Below the pieces are notes generated by a model. The model worked only from the letters and a program-made list of their open reading frames with translations. It was not told where the DNA came from and made no database searches. The position numbers were made by a program, and so were the translations under genes. Below are positions 54,701-63,465 of a stretch of 64,000 nt of DNA, in pieces (positions within the stretch are counted from its first letter, which is position 1; each line of letters opens with the position of its first letter). Origin of the DNA: Halichoerus grypus (lineage: Eukaryota > Chordata > Mammalia > Carnivora > Phocidae); contig NC_135712.1 in NCBI RefSeq assembly GCF_964656455.1, positions 95,828,294 through 95,892,293 of the forward strand, written 5' to 3'.

Positions 54701-57700
54701 TGCAGGTGCTGCTTAATAAAAAGGCCAGGGAAGGGATTTGATTAGGACTTGAGGCCTACCTACTAATATTGGCTTTTTTGTAAATTGCATTTTACCTGCC
54801 AATCAGGAGATAGGACCTGTGGAGGAAACTTCCTGTTCAAACATGAAATCATTATTGTTCAGGAATGCTTACTCTTAGGTAATTGTATTAATTTCCTTCT
54901 TTTATTACACCAAGCAGGCCCCTACTTTTCTAATATGGTTTTTGTCATTATCTATACACCAGTGCCTCTCAAAGTTAGCTGCCCCTTAGAATCACCCGGA
55001 AAGCTTTTTAAAATCCTATGCGCAGTCTATCCCCCAAAATTAAATTAGTAAATTAATTAAATTAGTATCTCTGGAGGTGAAATCCAGACTCTAGCATTTT
55101 CTTACATTTCCCTAAGTGATTTCCATGTACATCCAAGGTCGGGAACCAGAGCTCTGCGGTGGCTTGCGGCCCGTCCTCGCTACTGCAAGTCAAATGTAGT
55201 GTGTAGACGTGGCAGCAACATCACTTGGGAGCTTGTTAGAAATGCCAACCCTCAGGCCCAACGCTGGAACTACTTAATCAGAATCTGTGTTTTTTCCAAG
55301 GTCCCTAGGTGATTTGTGCGCAATTTTACAGTTTGTGATCCACTCCTTTATGATAGATTTTCTTGAATAAATGGCATTTTGAATAGTATCTATGCTGCAT
55401 ACAAGCAATCCTCAAAAAATAATTGGAGGAAATTTAATTAGAAATGCAAAAGCGACTTTAATGAATGTCTCATAAGTCTATTTTAATTCTTCAGACTCTT
55501 GTGATTTTAGCCAATATGTAAAAGATATGCACCCTTTAAATGGTCTTATTGATAAATTTCTATAAATGTATATCCGTGTTGTTAATTTCTCGGTTAATTT
55601 GTAATACTATGTAGTGTCAATGGATTTTGACACGTGGGTGGGTCACACTGGACTCCCGCTACTGTTCTGTCATCTCCCAAAGGACTTGGCATTGCTGTGC
55701 TCAAGGAACTTAGATCGGAGAGCACGGGCTATTTCAGTCTTGGAGAAATAAAAAAGTTGCCTTGGATGAAGTTGTTGGCCTATGTAGACAAATTTTCCAG
55801 CTGCTTTTACATAAGAGTCTTTACAGATCATCGTCTGATTCTCTCATTATATTGATGAAGAAAGAGGCCCATGACATGAAGTGGTTTGCCTAGGGTCATA
55901 CTATTAATTGACAGCTCAGTTTGTACTCTAATCAGGTTCTCTGACTTCAGGTTCAGAGCTCTTTCGACTATCACCCACTGCCTCTAATTTAAGTCTAGAG
56001 TTCTCTAAGAAGGGCTAACAGTCATTAAGGGATCAGCAGTGACCCTGATGTGTTACACATCAGAAGAGTTCTCAGTGTGAGTATTTTGACTTTCAGGCAT
56101 CTGCTCAGTGGATGCTCAAGAACCAAAAAAAAAAAAATCTCAAGTGTTCACCCAAGTGAGAATGGGAATGACACTGACTATACTTTTTTGTACTCTCTCA
56201 TCAGTTCAGATATAAGTCTCTATTCACTGGTAATTTGGGCATCGTAGCCCTGATATTGCAGGTAGGAGAGTGCCATGCATTTTATATTACTAAGGTTATG
56301 CTTGATTCTGAAGGTGATCAGAATATGCCACCCCCAAATAAGCCACTTTGTCTGAAGGGTTCTTGTGAGCTGAAGAAAATGGAGAAAGAGCACAGGAAAA
56401 AAAAAAGAGCTCTCTACTCTCCCCCGATCTGCCTATAAGCAGGGCATAAATTTCCCTTGTGAAGGTGTCTCTCCTCCTCTCTTGCATATCAGAAGGAGAA
56501 TAACCTTTATCACAAGAGATGCAAGTTGGCACTGAAGTGAGTCTACATAACAAACCTTACTAAATAACCCTCTTATACTATTAATTTTTCCCATATATTT
56601 ACCTTCCCACAATTTATTGCCCCTTTTTCGGTCTAGTCACTTCTCCACAATTTACTACCCTTTGTTAAAAAGGTAGATAAGCTCTCAAGCCTAACATTTT
56701 GGGGGGATATTTACTTCTTTTCTGTGAAGCTCCTTTGGGGTTATAGAATAAAGCATTTCTTCTGTTAATCTAGCTTTTGTCAGTTTAATTTGCATACCCC
56801 AGTTACAAAGAGTGTAGAGGATATTTTTCCTTCTCTACCATTATTTTTCAGTTCTGATCATTCCTGTTGCATTTTTAAAAATGATTTTCACGAGTCTGAA
56901 AAAAATTTGTACAAAATCATTGCATTATTGGTAAAGGAAACATCTGAATTGAGTGTAGAAATATTTAATTTAAAAAGAAAAAAAACCCAGCCATTTAAGT
57001 TTATCCACTCTAAATGTCGGCAAGTTCTACAATGGAGCCACATGATATAAATTATTATAGTAAATAATTATTAAGGCAACAAATCTCTTCTTCTAACCAC
57101 ATAATAAAAATCCCATAATCATTCACAGCACAAATCCTAAAAGCTCTGAGCCCACAGAATAATTCTGGAAAAGTTAAAAAAAAAATAAATTTGAACTCGG
57201 TTGTGATTACCACAAGCCTGGAGAATAGAAATGAAATGCAAACATATCTGGATAGGAATTAAAAGTTGAAACATTAGAAGAATAAATCATATAATGTAAA
57301 TAAAAAGTAAGCAGAAAATTACTGTTTAAAAGAACTTTTTCAACTGCTTTCACTAAATTGAATCTAGTATCTGACTTTCTTCTTCATTGAGCATAAATGT
57401 GAAGTTAGAATTATTCCTTGAACAATCCACTATTTGTTCTTTTGCTCTTTGATTTTAAATTTATTCCAGATTTCTCTGTATTTTGAAAATGGTTATTTTT
57501 CTACATGTTAACTCATCAGATGAAATGTCTTTTCCTGTCTACAAAAAGTATTATGGATATATTTTCTTTTTTCATCCTTTAATGTGCACATCTAAATAAG
57601 TATTATCTCTATTTCATAGGTATGCACATCCCTGTGATCATGAGTCTGGCCCAAAACCAATTTATAGCAAATCATCCATTTCTGTTTATTGTGAAGAATA

Positions 57701-60700
57701 ACCCAACAGGTATCTTTTCTAGTATTCTCTGGGGCAACTGCTTGAGTCAAACAGACCTAGTTCTAGTCGCTATTTGTAATCTACATATCTGAGATCATTT
57801 ATCCTTTCAATGTATTGAATCTGTTTCCATTTTTCAATTTATTCTTTCAGTGGGCTATTTAGTGAATGCCTCTTTTTATTCCAGGCATTGTATTTTAAGA
57901 GGTGACAGGGGCCTAAAATAGGGCATTGGTAGTATTAGCTACCAACACAGCTATTATTATATGCTAGCAATTTTAAAGACCTATCTCTAAAGGTAACACC
58001 ATTCCAACAGGTTAGCTATTTGAGCAATGACAACAGAGAAGCTCAGAGAGAAGTTATATAATTTGTCTAAAGTCATATGGCTGGAGAGTGGCAGAGTGGA
58101 AATAGGACTTGTTTGTCTCAGAAGTCAACTCTCCATGATGCTGCAAGAGGAATAGAAATGGGGAGTTGCACAATTGTGAAGGTTTCAGAAGTAAATTCCA
58201 AAAGAACAAGTGACTAGCTATATTCTCTGAGTGGGAGGGAGAGGTCAAATATAATTACAAATCTCCAGTGTGGGCAGTTGATGAAAGATGATGCAGTTAG
58301 CTACAAAAGGTAGAGGTAGGTGTGGATTGGACTGCATTTGACACAAAGGCAACATGTGGAGTATTTGGCCACATGCTCTGCACACTATATCAGCATCCCT
58401 AGAGACTGACAGTGTGAACTTGGGTGTTAGACTTGGCTCAAGTCCTAGCTCTGTTAATTAATGGTTGTAAGACAAGTCAATGATACTTCCTAAGCCCTAT
58501 TTTCTCCACCTCCTATTTAAACATAATATTAGTACTCATCTCTTAGAGTTAAAAGAATATATGAAGCCTGTAAAACCATGCCTGGCACGTACTGTTCATT
58601 ATGAATAAGTCAATAATTATGAATGAGGGACTGATTGAATACATGAAGGAAGGAAGGAAAATGGAGAAGTTTGTATAAGTTGGGTTACATGGAAAAGAGA
58701 CATAGTTAATTTTAGATCTGAATCTGTTAGATTAGCTAATGGTACTGATATTATTGGCCTCCTGAAGGATATACCACTCTCTCTTTTAAGGCTCCATGAA
58801 ACCAGTGCTGAGTGACCCTTCTGAAAGTTACATCTTGGAAACAATGAGATAGTTTTAGATATGCTGAGATTGCATTAACACAACTTCAATTCCAGTGGTG
58901 GATGTGTCAGTGTTAAAGGATATTCTGAGTGTGTCATTTGATCTATGCATGCTTAACCTTTGGATAACTCTAATTTCTTACAATTAGTATGTAATTATCG
59001 AGTATGGAGAATTGAAAGAAATGAAGCTGCATTGGACATCAATGCACAAGGAAATAATGGCGTTTAGAATAATGTTGTTGGATTCTCTGTTTATAAAGTT
59101 GATGATCAAGGCCATGTAATTGCTACCAGTTAAACAGCAGTGAAAATTCTAATCCCCAAATAATCCATTTATTTATTTATATGTGATAATGCTTAACTAT
59201 CAGACCTTAATGACAATTTCTACTGTCTCATGATCTTTATTGTAATGAGACTTTCTAAACTAGGGTTACTCCCTTAAAGTATTGTTTAAAACGAATGGCT
59301 ACTCATTTATCGGGGGCTGTATGTTGTTGCCATATAAAATGTAGAATGGGCCATTATCTTAAGACGATACACATTCGGTGGTTTATTTATTTTTCTCTCA
59401 CAAATGAACTGAGCAAATCATTGCAATTGACAAAAATGGTGCCTTAGCATAGCATAGTAAACTACTAAGTGGCTTAATGCTTTACATAAAATATATTCAT
59501 TTGACGATTACTGAAGTAAGAGGGTGAATGGTTTTAGATTTAGTATAATCAATTTTTATCAGATTTAAAATTTTCTTTCGGTCCAACAGTCCTCTTGGGC
59601 AAAATCCAAACATTATTTGTATTTTTCTACCACGTTAGTTTTATATTTCAGTATATTTACCCAAACCTCTTACTAAGCTGAACTTCCAAGGAAATGAAGA
59701 GCATTTTTTCTACTTTCAGGCTGAGGGGGTAGGCCAGTGTTGGAGACTTCCAAACAAAATTGTGAAAGATGCTATATGAAATGTGCAATTTCTCAGAAAA
59801 TGAATCATGATTCTGAAACTGACAGTACTCCACACACAATAAAACAAATAGTGTTTAAAACTCTTTACGGTTTTGGGTTGAAAGAAGAAGCAGACTGCAG
59901 GATATACATTAAGAAATCTTTCTTCTAGGCTATTGGCTTTGGTTATGCTAGTGTATTTTAATATTAGGAAGTAAAAGTTGTTGTAGACATATATTGGTTA
60001 AATATGGAGGACACCTCTTTGAGAAGGGGGAATGTAGAGAAAAATGGAAACAATAATGATTTCTGCTTCAGCCTGCCTTTCTATCCATTGCTGTTATGTC
60101 CAGGGAGAGTTCACTAATCCATCCAATTTAATGGAGAGTAGATTGGTGACTGCATAAGGACTCCATTCAAAACGTGCTACTCCTTGGTCAAAGAAACAGA
60201 TTGAAAAGACTGGGACAAATGGCTTTTATGTGATGTCTTACACTTCCGAGTGTTTAAAATTTTAAACTATTGTCTTCAATTATGAGTTCAGTTTCCATAA
60301 AAGTCACTTAAGGAATTTCCCAAACAATTCCAATAAGCATTTTAATGCCATAGAATTATAAATAGACAACAGTCATTACTGATTCCTATTGTGACAAAAG
60401 GCAATATACATCTTGGGAAAGTTATTTATGGGTCCCCATCTACCTGAAAAACAGGAGAATATGTTTTCTTTTTCTTGAAGTTATTCTGAGATTTTTGAGG
60501 CAAAGTATTATTGATTATAATCATTAAAAGAAAAAATCTGCTGGAGATTATGTCTATTTCCATGTCACTGGCTCTTCTAGGACTATCTGTCTTTGGGCCA
60601 AACAGTAAAGAGTTAATGGAAAAGGACTCTAATGATTATTACAAGTACATTTCAGTATAATTTTCATTAGCTTTAAAATTATGTAAAATTTATTTTATCA

Positions 60701-61516
60701 CTTTTGAAATTCACATTTATTACATATATCTGTAAGGAACGTAAAAGTCAAGGCAACCCTTGGCATTGATCCATTCAAGCCACTTCTCTCACCCTAGTTG
60801 AAAAGAAAGGTGAATGGATTTTGACACACCCTTTATTTCTGTTTTGTCCTCTAGTTGTTAGTTCCTTTTTACTCGCAAACACAGAAAGGCTGGATTCAGG
60901 TGTTTACATTTCTGCTGTATACAATATCACCTCAGGGAGGATTTGGAAAGCACTAGCAATAGAAAATATTGTCTTTTGCCATAAGCTTTGCTTCAGAGCT
61001 GAAAGAGGACATCTGAGAAGCTGCTACCTTAACCCTAAGGGCTTACGTTACAGGCATAAAACGATGACTGCTAATGCCTTAAATTTTATCTCCACCATGT
61101 TCATCACCATTTCATTATGTTGTGTTTGCCAGAGTCTCTATATTTAGAAGAACACCTCTCTGCCACTTTATTTTTGCCTTCCTATATGAAAAACAGGACT
61201 AATGCATTTTCCATGACAAGCTGTTGTTGGTGTTAATTTACTTCATAAATTACCAGAAAATGATGAATAATGATATAATTATGTATTTTAGACAAAGGAG
61301 AGGGTTTTGCTGTTAGACGTTACCTATTTATCTTATACAGAGAAAAAGACTAAATGATCTCTTAAAATATTCAGAAAGACTAATTATTGTCAACTTTTTT
61401 CTCCAGAAATTCCTAGTTGTGTTTTTTTTCTTTTCCTAGAATCAATTTTGTTTATGGGAAGGGTGACAAATCCTGACACCCAAAAGATGAAGGGAAGAGA
61501 TTTAGATTCACTGTGA
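31437..61516 (+). CDS. SERPINI2: SERPINI2 (pancpin), complete eight-exon coding sequence
   Basis: Secreted clade I serpin. Coding exons: 31437-31683, 36900-37130, 38545-38739, 38822-39014, 50238-50335, 54446-54532, 57620-57709, 61440-61516; together 1218 nt, 405 residues plus TGA. All introns are GT-AG and the phases agree. Residues 1-18 are a signal peptide (MDQILLW... cleaved near SQA|S). Helix B motif NIIFSPLG follows. The breach/shutter motif NAVYFKGDW has N181 and W189. N-glycosylation sequons are N202-F-T and N306-I-T. The hinge is E341-D-G-S-E-A-A-T-L-T, the reactive bond lies near I357-M358-S359, and the serpin signature FIANHPFLFIV is at 365-375. The 405-residue length equals the human protein as I recall it. 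From the literature, it is expressed in exocrine pancreas, and loss in mice causes acinar apoptosis and pancreatic insufficiency. The target protease is unsettled. The frame is intact, so it is probably functional. The ATG context is strong (AAAATGG). Confidence 0.95.
31996..32031 (+). repeat. (GTAT)n / (GTTT)n short repeat
   Basis: Four GTAT units followed by GTTTGCTTGTTTGTTT. Confidence 0.85.
32470..32668 (+). mobile_element. Can-SINE, left arm of an inverted pair
   Basis: GGGGTGCCTGGGTGGCTCAG to AAATAAATAAAATCTTTAAA. Perfect 14-bp target duplication GAAAGGGTAGTTGT at 32456-32469 and 32669-32682. Diverged in the body (GCGTTGACCCCCATGTC). Confidence 0.95.
32741..32939 (-). mobile_element. 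Can-SINE, right arm of an inverted pair
   Basis: TTTTTTAAAGATTTTTTATTT to AAACCACCCAGGCACCC. Perfect 15-bp target duplication TTAATTTTAAACTTT at 32726-32740 and 32940-32954. Confidence 0.95.
34570..34745 (-). mobile_element. MIR SINE remnant
   Basis: AATTCCAATCCTAGCTCTGC, CTCAAGTTACTGTACCTGTC, GATTCCTCATTATAAAAAGA. Confidence 0.75.
35812..35848 (+). repeat. (CA)n microsatellite
   Basis: About 18 CA units with one AT interruption near the start. Confidence 0.95.
36900..37130 (+). CDS. SERPINI2: SERPINI2 second coding exon
   Basis: 231 nt, phase 1 in and phase 1 out; acceptor ATTTTTTAG, donor G|GTAAAG. Codes residues 83-159, including FTFNLANALYLQEGF, the conserved helix D / strand 2A region, and TWVESKTDG at its end. 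An open frame runs upstream from 36746 into the intron, but the acceptor and family alignment place the exon start at 36900. Confidence 0.95.
37131..38544 (+). other. SERPINI2 intron
   Basis: 1.4 kb. A degraded MIR lies at about 37617-37800; otherwise no feature is seen. Confidence 0.85.
37617..37800 (-). mobile_element. Degraded MIR SINE
   Basis: AGATCCAAGTTCAAATCCTA, then a gap, then CTAAAATGAGGATACTATTA. Confidence 0.6.
38545..38739 (+). CDS. SERPINI2: SERPINI2 third coding exon
   Basis: 195 nt, phase 1 to 1; acceptor after a long pyrimidine tract (CTTTGTCCTCCACTGGCATCACAG), donor G|GTAATA. Codes residues 160-224: KIKDMFSG, LVLVNAVYFKGDW (strand 3A and breach Trp) and the NFT sequon, ending RTKYG. 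The frame runs on into the intron to a stop at 38783, which is not coding. Confidence 0.95.
38822..39014 (+). CDS. SERPINI2: SERPINI2 fourth coding exon
   Basis: 193 nt, phase 1 in, phase 2 out. Begins YFSESSMNYQVLELPYKGDE and ends VEVGLPR, the conserved strand s2C/s6A LPR. The intron before it is only 82 nt. The donor must be AG|GTTGGT at 39015: only this gives Arg-Phe-Lys-Val across the junction. The GTAATG four bases further on would shift the frame. Confidence 0.93.
41230..41271 (+). repeat. (TA)n(GA)n compound microsatellite
   Basis: TATATATATATATA followed by about 14 AG units, inside the MLT1-like LTR. Confidence 0.95.
41452..41663 (-). mobile_element. Can-SINE inserted in an MLT1-like LTR
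   Basis: AAAGATTTTATTTATTTATTT to GAGCCACCCAGGCGCCC. Perfect 16-bp target duplication CCACACCTTAATTTTA at 41436-41451 and 41664-41679. Removing the SINE and one copy restores the LTR. Confidence 0.96.
42510..42732 (+). mobile_element. Can-SINE with a (ATAC)n tail
   Basis: Body GGCTTAGTGGCTCAGTCAGTTAAGC... followed by a (CT)-rich part and a tail of about ten CATA units (42690-42728) in place of (TAAA)n. Perfect 17-bp target duplication TTAAGATCACTGCCCAG at 42493-42509 and 42733-42749. Confidence 0.95.
42690..42728 (+). repeat. (ATAC)n microsatellite in a SINE tail
   Basis: About ten CATA units occupying the tail of the Can-SINE at 42510-42732. Confidence 0.96.
43787..44220 (-). mobile_element. 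MLT1-like (ERVL-MaLR) LTR, reverse
   Basis: GTTAGTTTCCTAGGGC, TTCTGGAGGCTAGAAGTCC, AAATCAAGGTGTCAGCAGGG, CTAATTACATCTGCAATGAC, CCTATTTCCAAATAAGGTCA, CACAATTCAATCTGTAAC: the reverse of the same MaLR-type text. Non-coding remnant. Confidence 0.75.
44735..44905 (+). mobile_element. MIR SINE remnant
   Basis: ATTTATATAGCAGTTTAACT, CAGAGAAAGAAACTGAGTCA, AAGTGACTTGATCAACATTC. Confidence 0.65.
45544..45752 (+). mobile_element. Can-SINE with target-site duplication
   Basis: GGGGTGCCTGGGTGGCTCAG to AAATAAAAAATCTTTTAAAA. Flanks AAGATAACACAATATCT (45527-45543) and AAGATAACATAACATCT (45753-45769), a diverged 17-bp duplication. Confidence 0.93.
46755..46945 (+). mobile_element. MIR SINE remnant
   Basis: ATTGAGCATCCATTATAGTG, ACACTGTCCTAGATGCTGC, TTGCCCGTGCTTACACAGCT, AACACGTGGCAGAGCC. 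Confidence 0.8.
48120..48345 (-). mobile_element. MIR SINE remnant
   Basis: TTTGAATCCCAGCTTTGTCT, AATCTTCCACTTTCTTAATT, GTTTTTGTGAAGATTAAAAA, GTGTCTAACACATGGAAG. Confidence 0.75.
48888..49095 (+). mobile_element. L1 3'-end fragment, simple 5' truncation
   Basis: Carries the carnivore L1 3' UTR end (GGGCACATATTGCATGGAGC, ACTGGGTGTTATACGCAAAC) and an A17 tail. Flanks AGCATGTTCA (48878-48887) and AGCTTGTTCA (49096-49105) are a probable target duplication with one mismatch. Confidence 0.9.
50238..50335 (+). CDS. SERPINI2: SERPINI2 fifth coding exon
   Basis: 98 nt, phase 2 in, phase 1 out; acceptor TTTTTTTTTAACAG, donor G|GTAGTG. Codes FKVEQKLDFKEALYSLNITE and IFSGGCDLSGIT, with the second N-glycosylation sequon N306-I-T. 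It follows the longest intron of the gene, 11.2 kb. Confidence 0.94.
52715..52860 (+). mobile_element. L2 3' fragment
   Basis: TTGACAAATATTTATTGGAAG, CCAGCTACATGCCAGGCAG, GCATAAAATGGACAAAAGT, TGAAGTTTACATCTGC. The following 130 bp (AGTGAACTAAAATAGC) may belong to it. Confidence 0.65.
53191..53390 (-). mobile_element. Can-SINE with perfect target duplication
   Basis: AAAAAGATTTTATTTATTTATT to GAGCCACCCAGGTGCCCC. Flanks AGGAAGCCATTTTTT at 53176-53190 and 53391-53405. The GACCGGCAGACGCTTAACGAC part carries a small internal duplication (GCAGACCGGCAGAC). Confidence 0.96.
54446..54532 (+). CDS. SERPINI2: SERPINI2 sixth coding exon, reactive-loop hinge
   Basis: 87 nt, phase 1 to 1; acceptor CCTATTTTCCAACAG, donor G|GTAGGA. 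Codes EVFVSQVMQHVFFEINEDG and SEAATLT. It carries the strand 5A end and the hinge P17-P8 of the reactive loop, with Glu at P17, Gly at P15, Ser at P14 and Ala-Ala at P12-P11 by alignment to alpha-1-antitrypsin. Confidence 0.94.
54960..55155 (+). mobile_element. MER5-type hAT remnant
   Basis: Opens CAGTGCCTCTCAAAGTTAGC and has TTAGAATCACCCGGAAAGC and TCTCTGGAGGTGAAATCC; closes near GGGAACCAGAGCTC. Confidence 0.65.
55190..55350 (-). mobile_element. MER5-type hAT remnant
   Basis: CAACATCACTTGGGAGCTTG, TTAGAAATGCCAACCCTCAG, TTAATCAGAATCTGTGTTTT, GGTGATTTGTGCGCA. Opposite in orientation to the copy just upstream. Confidence 0.75.
56315..56807 (+). mobile_element. Solo-LTR-like unit with TATA and AATAAA
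   Basis: About 490 bp from TGATCAGAATATGCC to CCCCAGTTACA, so it starts TG and ends CA. It has TATAAG at 56434, AGAATAAAGC at 56747 and a U5-like tail (GTTAATCTAGCTTTTGTCAG). No convincing target duplication was found. Probably a gamma-type retroviral solo LTR of carnivores. Family not identified and no coding part present. Confidence 0.55.
57620..57709 (+). CDS. SERPINI2: SERPINI2 seventh coding exon, scissile bond and serpin signature
   Basis: 90 nt, phase 1 to 1; acceptor TATTTCATAG, donor G|GTATCT. Begins MHIPVIMSLAQNQF, where the scissile bond lies (I357, M358 or S359 at P1 depending on how the loop is counted). It continues with the C-terminal serpin signature FIANHPFLFIV (residues 365-375). 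Confidence 0.94.
57710..61439 (+). other. SERPINI2 last intron
   Basis: 3.7 kb with a MIR remnant near 58400-58612. No other recognisable repeat. The 108-codon frame at 60821-61147 has no supporting signal. Confidence 0.85.
58400..58612 (-). mobile_element. MIR SINE remnant
   Basis: GGCTCAAGTCCTAGCTCTGT, CTATTTTCTCCACCTCCTAT, AACCATGCCTGGCACGTACT. Confidence 0.75.
61440..61516 (+). CDS. SERPINI2: SERPINI2 last coding exon
   Basis: 77 nt from the acceptor TTTTCTTTTCCTAG to TGA at 61514-61516. Codes ESILFMGRVTNP, the buried final strands 4B/5B typical of serpins, and the polar tail KGRDLDSL. Confidence 0.94.
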
Positions 61517-61700
61517 TTGAAAAGAACAGCCTCAGAATATAAGATGATTCCTGAAAAATAGTTGATTGGCAAAATAGCATCATCGTGCAAGTATTTTCTA
61601 CGTATCTTTTTCTGTTTTAACTGTACCTGTATTAATCTGTACTGATATAGACCTGTATTAATGAATAAGTGAAATTATTAATAAATGAATTTATTCATTA
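61517..61700 (+). terminator. SERPINI2 3' UTR with candidate poly(A) signal
   Basis: AATAAA at 61680-61685, 164 nt after the stop and in a T-rich setting, is the first canonical hexamer. A short 3' UTR is therefore likely. Confidence 0.5.
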
Positions 61701-61737
61701 ATGTTTCTGGTCCTAATGTTTATTCATTAATGTTTCT
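61690..61737 (+). repeat. Short direct duplication after the SERPINI2 poly(A) signal
   Basis: TTTATTCATTAATGTTTCT occurs at 61690-61708 and again at 61719-61737, a 29-bp period. Confidence 0.9.
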
Positions 61738-62053
61738 ATATCAGTTTTATAAAATCTATATGAATCAAAAGCAGTGAACTTACATAAAATATTACAATTA
61801 ATATGTTAGAACAATCTTGTCTAAGATATTTTGATACCAAATTTCTATCTTAGATATCAAAGTCTCTGTATTCCTAAAAAACTGGGCCATCTGACCCCCA
61901 GGCACAGCAGCATTATCCAGACCACGCAGAAGTAAGGTCAAGAGACAGAGTGGGCATGGTATGTGTCTCTCTGGGGGCCACTTAAGATAGAGAGATCTAG
62001 TATCCACGACAGCAGATGAGCTTTGAGTATTTTACTAATCTTAACTTAATCTT

Positions 62054-62338
62054 TTGTTTTGTTTTTATTTTAATTCCTATTAGTTCACATACAGTGTTAT
62101 ATTCATTTCAGGTGTACAATATAGTGATTCAGCACTTCCATACATTACCTGGTGCTCATCATGATAAGTGCCCTCCTTAATCCGCATCACCTATTTCATT
62201 CATCCCCTCACCCACTTCCCCTCTGGTAACCATCAGCTCGTTCTCTATAGTTAGGAGTCGGCTTCTTTGTTTGTCTCTCTCTCTCTTTTTTGATGAATGG
62301 ATAAAGAAGATGTGAGATATATATATATATATAGATCG

Positions 62339-62369
<31 letters not shown>

Positions 62370-62537
62370 CACAGTGAAATATTATTCAACCATAAAGAGA
62401 ATGAAATCTTGCCATTTGCTATGACATGAATAGAGCTAGAGTATCATGCCAAGTGAAATGAGTCAGAGAAAAAGAAATACCATATGATTTCACTCATATG
62501 TGGAATTTAAGAAACAAAACAAATGAGCAAAGGGAAA
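62054..62537 (-). mobile_element. 5'-inverted L1 3'-end insertion
   Basis: A T-rich start (the tail in reverse, TTTTGTTTTGTTTTTATTTT) leads into reversed L1 3' end (CAGCACTTCCATACATTACC, TGGTGCTCATCATGATAAG) up to about 62290. After that, L1 sequence runs forward (GATGAATGGATAAAGAAGA, then ATATTATTCAACCATAAAGA and CATATGATTTCACTCATATG). Flanked by AATCTTAACTTAATCTT (62037-62053) and AATCTTAACCTAATCTT (62538-62554), one mismatch in 17. Confidence 0.9.
62317..62371. repeat. (TA)n run inside inverted L1
   Basis: Two TA runs around a central AGATCGAT and an ATACAT interruption; lies in the forward arm of the 5'-inverted L1. Confidence 0.95.
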
Positions 62538-62969
62538 AATCTTAACCTAATCTTAACTCCATATATTAACATTTAATATTTGCCATTGTTTTAATACCTT
62601 TTGGGACGTATCTATTTTCTGATTTATGCTTTAAACATGTATAAGAAAGTAAAATAATGAGAACTTCTATAAAGTTTTCCCATGCATGAAAGTGACAGCT
62701 CAATTAGTGTGATTTAGGAAGCTGACCTTCCAAGATTTTATAACACTGAACTAAGGAAGTGTTAGAGCCAAGATTGTAATCTGTAAAGATTAAATGCAGA
62801 ACCCTTTCTCTGAATACTCGGAAATGTCAGATCCAAATATTCAAAAGAATACTACATTCCAATGACTTGATATAACATGTTTCACACTTTTTCCGTTTTC
62901 ATGTTAATGATGTAGAGTATCCTTTGGTTGGTTTGTCTGGCAAGTCTTAGCAGAGAATTTCATGATAAT

Positions 62970-63150
62970 GGCTACCCATTGTTGAGCTCTAATTATGTGT
63001 CACGCACTGAAGTAAGCACTTTATCTACATTATGTTAAACATACTAAAAACTCTGTGGGATAATATTACCCACCTTCCAGATAAAAAAACAGAGGCTCAA
63101 AGATGTCATATAAACTAGTTAAGGACACATAGCAAATAAATATGGTGATC
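62970..63150 (+). mobile_element. MIR SINE remnant
   Basis: TAATTATGTGTCACGCACTG, TAAGCACTTTATCTACATTA, AAACAGAGGCTCAAAGATGT. Confidence 0.75.
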
Positions 63151-63241
63151 TTCACAGTATTTCCAAGTTTGAAGCCAAGACTATCTGAGTGAGAAGCCTG
63201 TGACCATAATCTCTGAATTATAATCCCTTCTACTTAAATCC

Positions 63242-63465
63242 TTTTTTTTTTTTTTTAGGATTTATTTATTTATTTTTAGAGAGAGAGAGAGAGAGAAAGA
63301 CAGAGCAGGGGGAGGGGCAGAGGGAGAAGGAGAGAGAGAATCCTCAGGCAGACTCCCACTGAGCACAGAGCCTGATGTGAAGCTTGATCCTAGGACCCTG
63401 AGATCATGACCTGAGTTGAAATTAAGAGTTGGCTGCTTAACCGACTGAGCCACCCAGGCACACCC
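63242..63465 (-). mobile_element. Can-SINE
   Basis: T16 then AGGATTTATTTATTTATTTTT to GAGCCACCCAGGCACACC, with an expanded (GA)n near 63279-63296. Diverged body; no clear target duplication. Confidence 0.92.

Larger units (their letters stand above)
54533..57619 (+). other. SERPINI2 intron splitting the reactive loop
   Basis: 3.1 kb. Contains two MER5-like elements (54960-55155 and 55190-55350) and an LTR-like unit in sense orientation (56315-56807) with its own TATA and AATAAA. The rest is AT-rich. Confidence 0.85.

Noticed and set aside
60821..61147. 108-codon open frame with hydrophobic ends
   Set aside because: Inside the last SERPINI2 intron, without acceptor or donor that would keep the serpin frame, and no resemblance to a known family.
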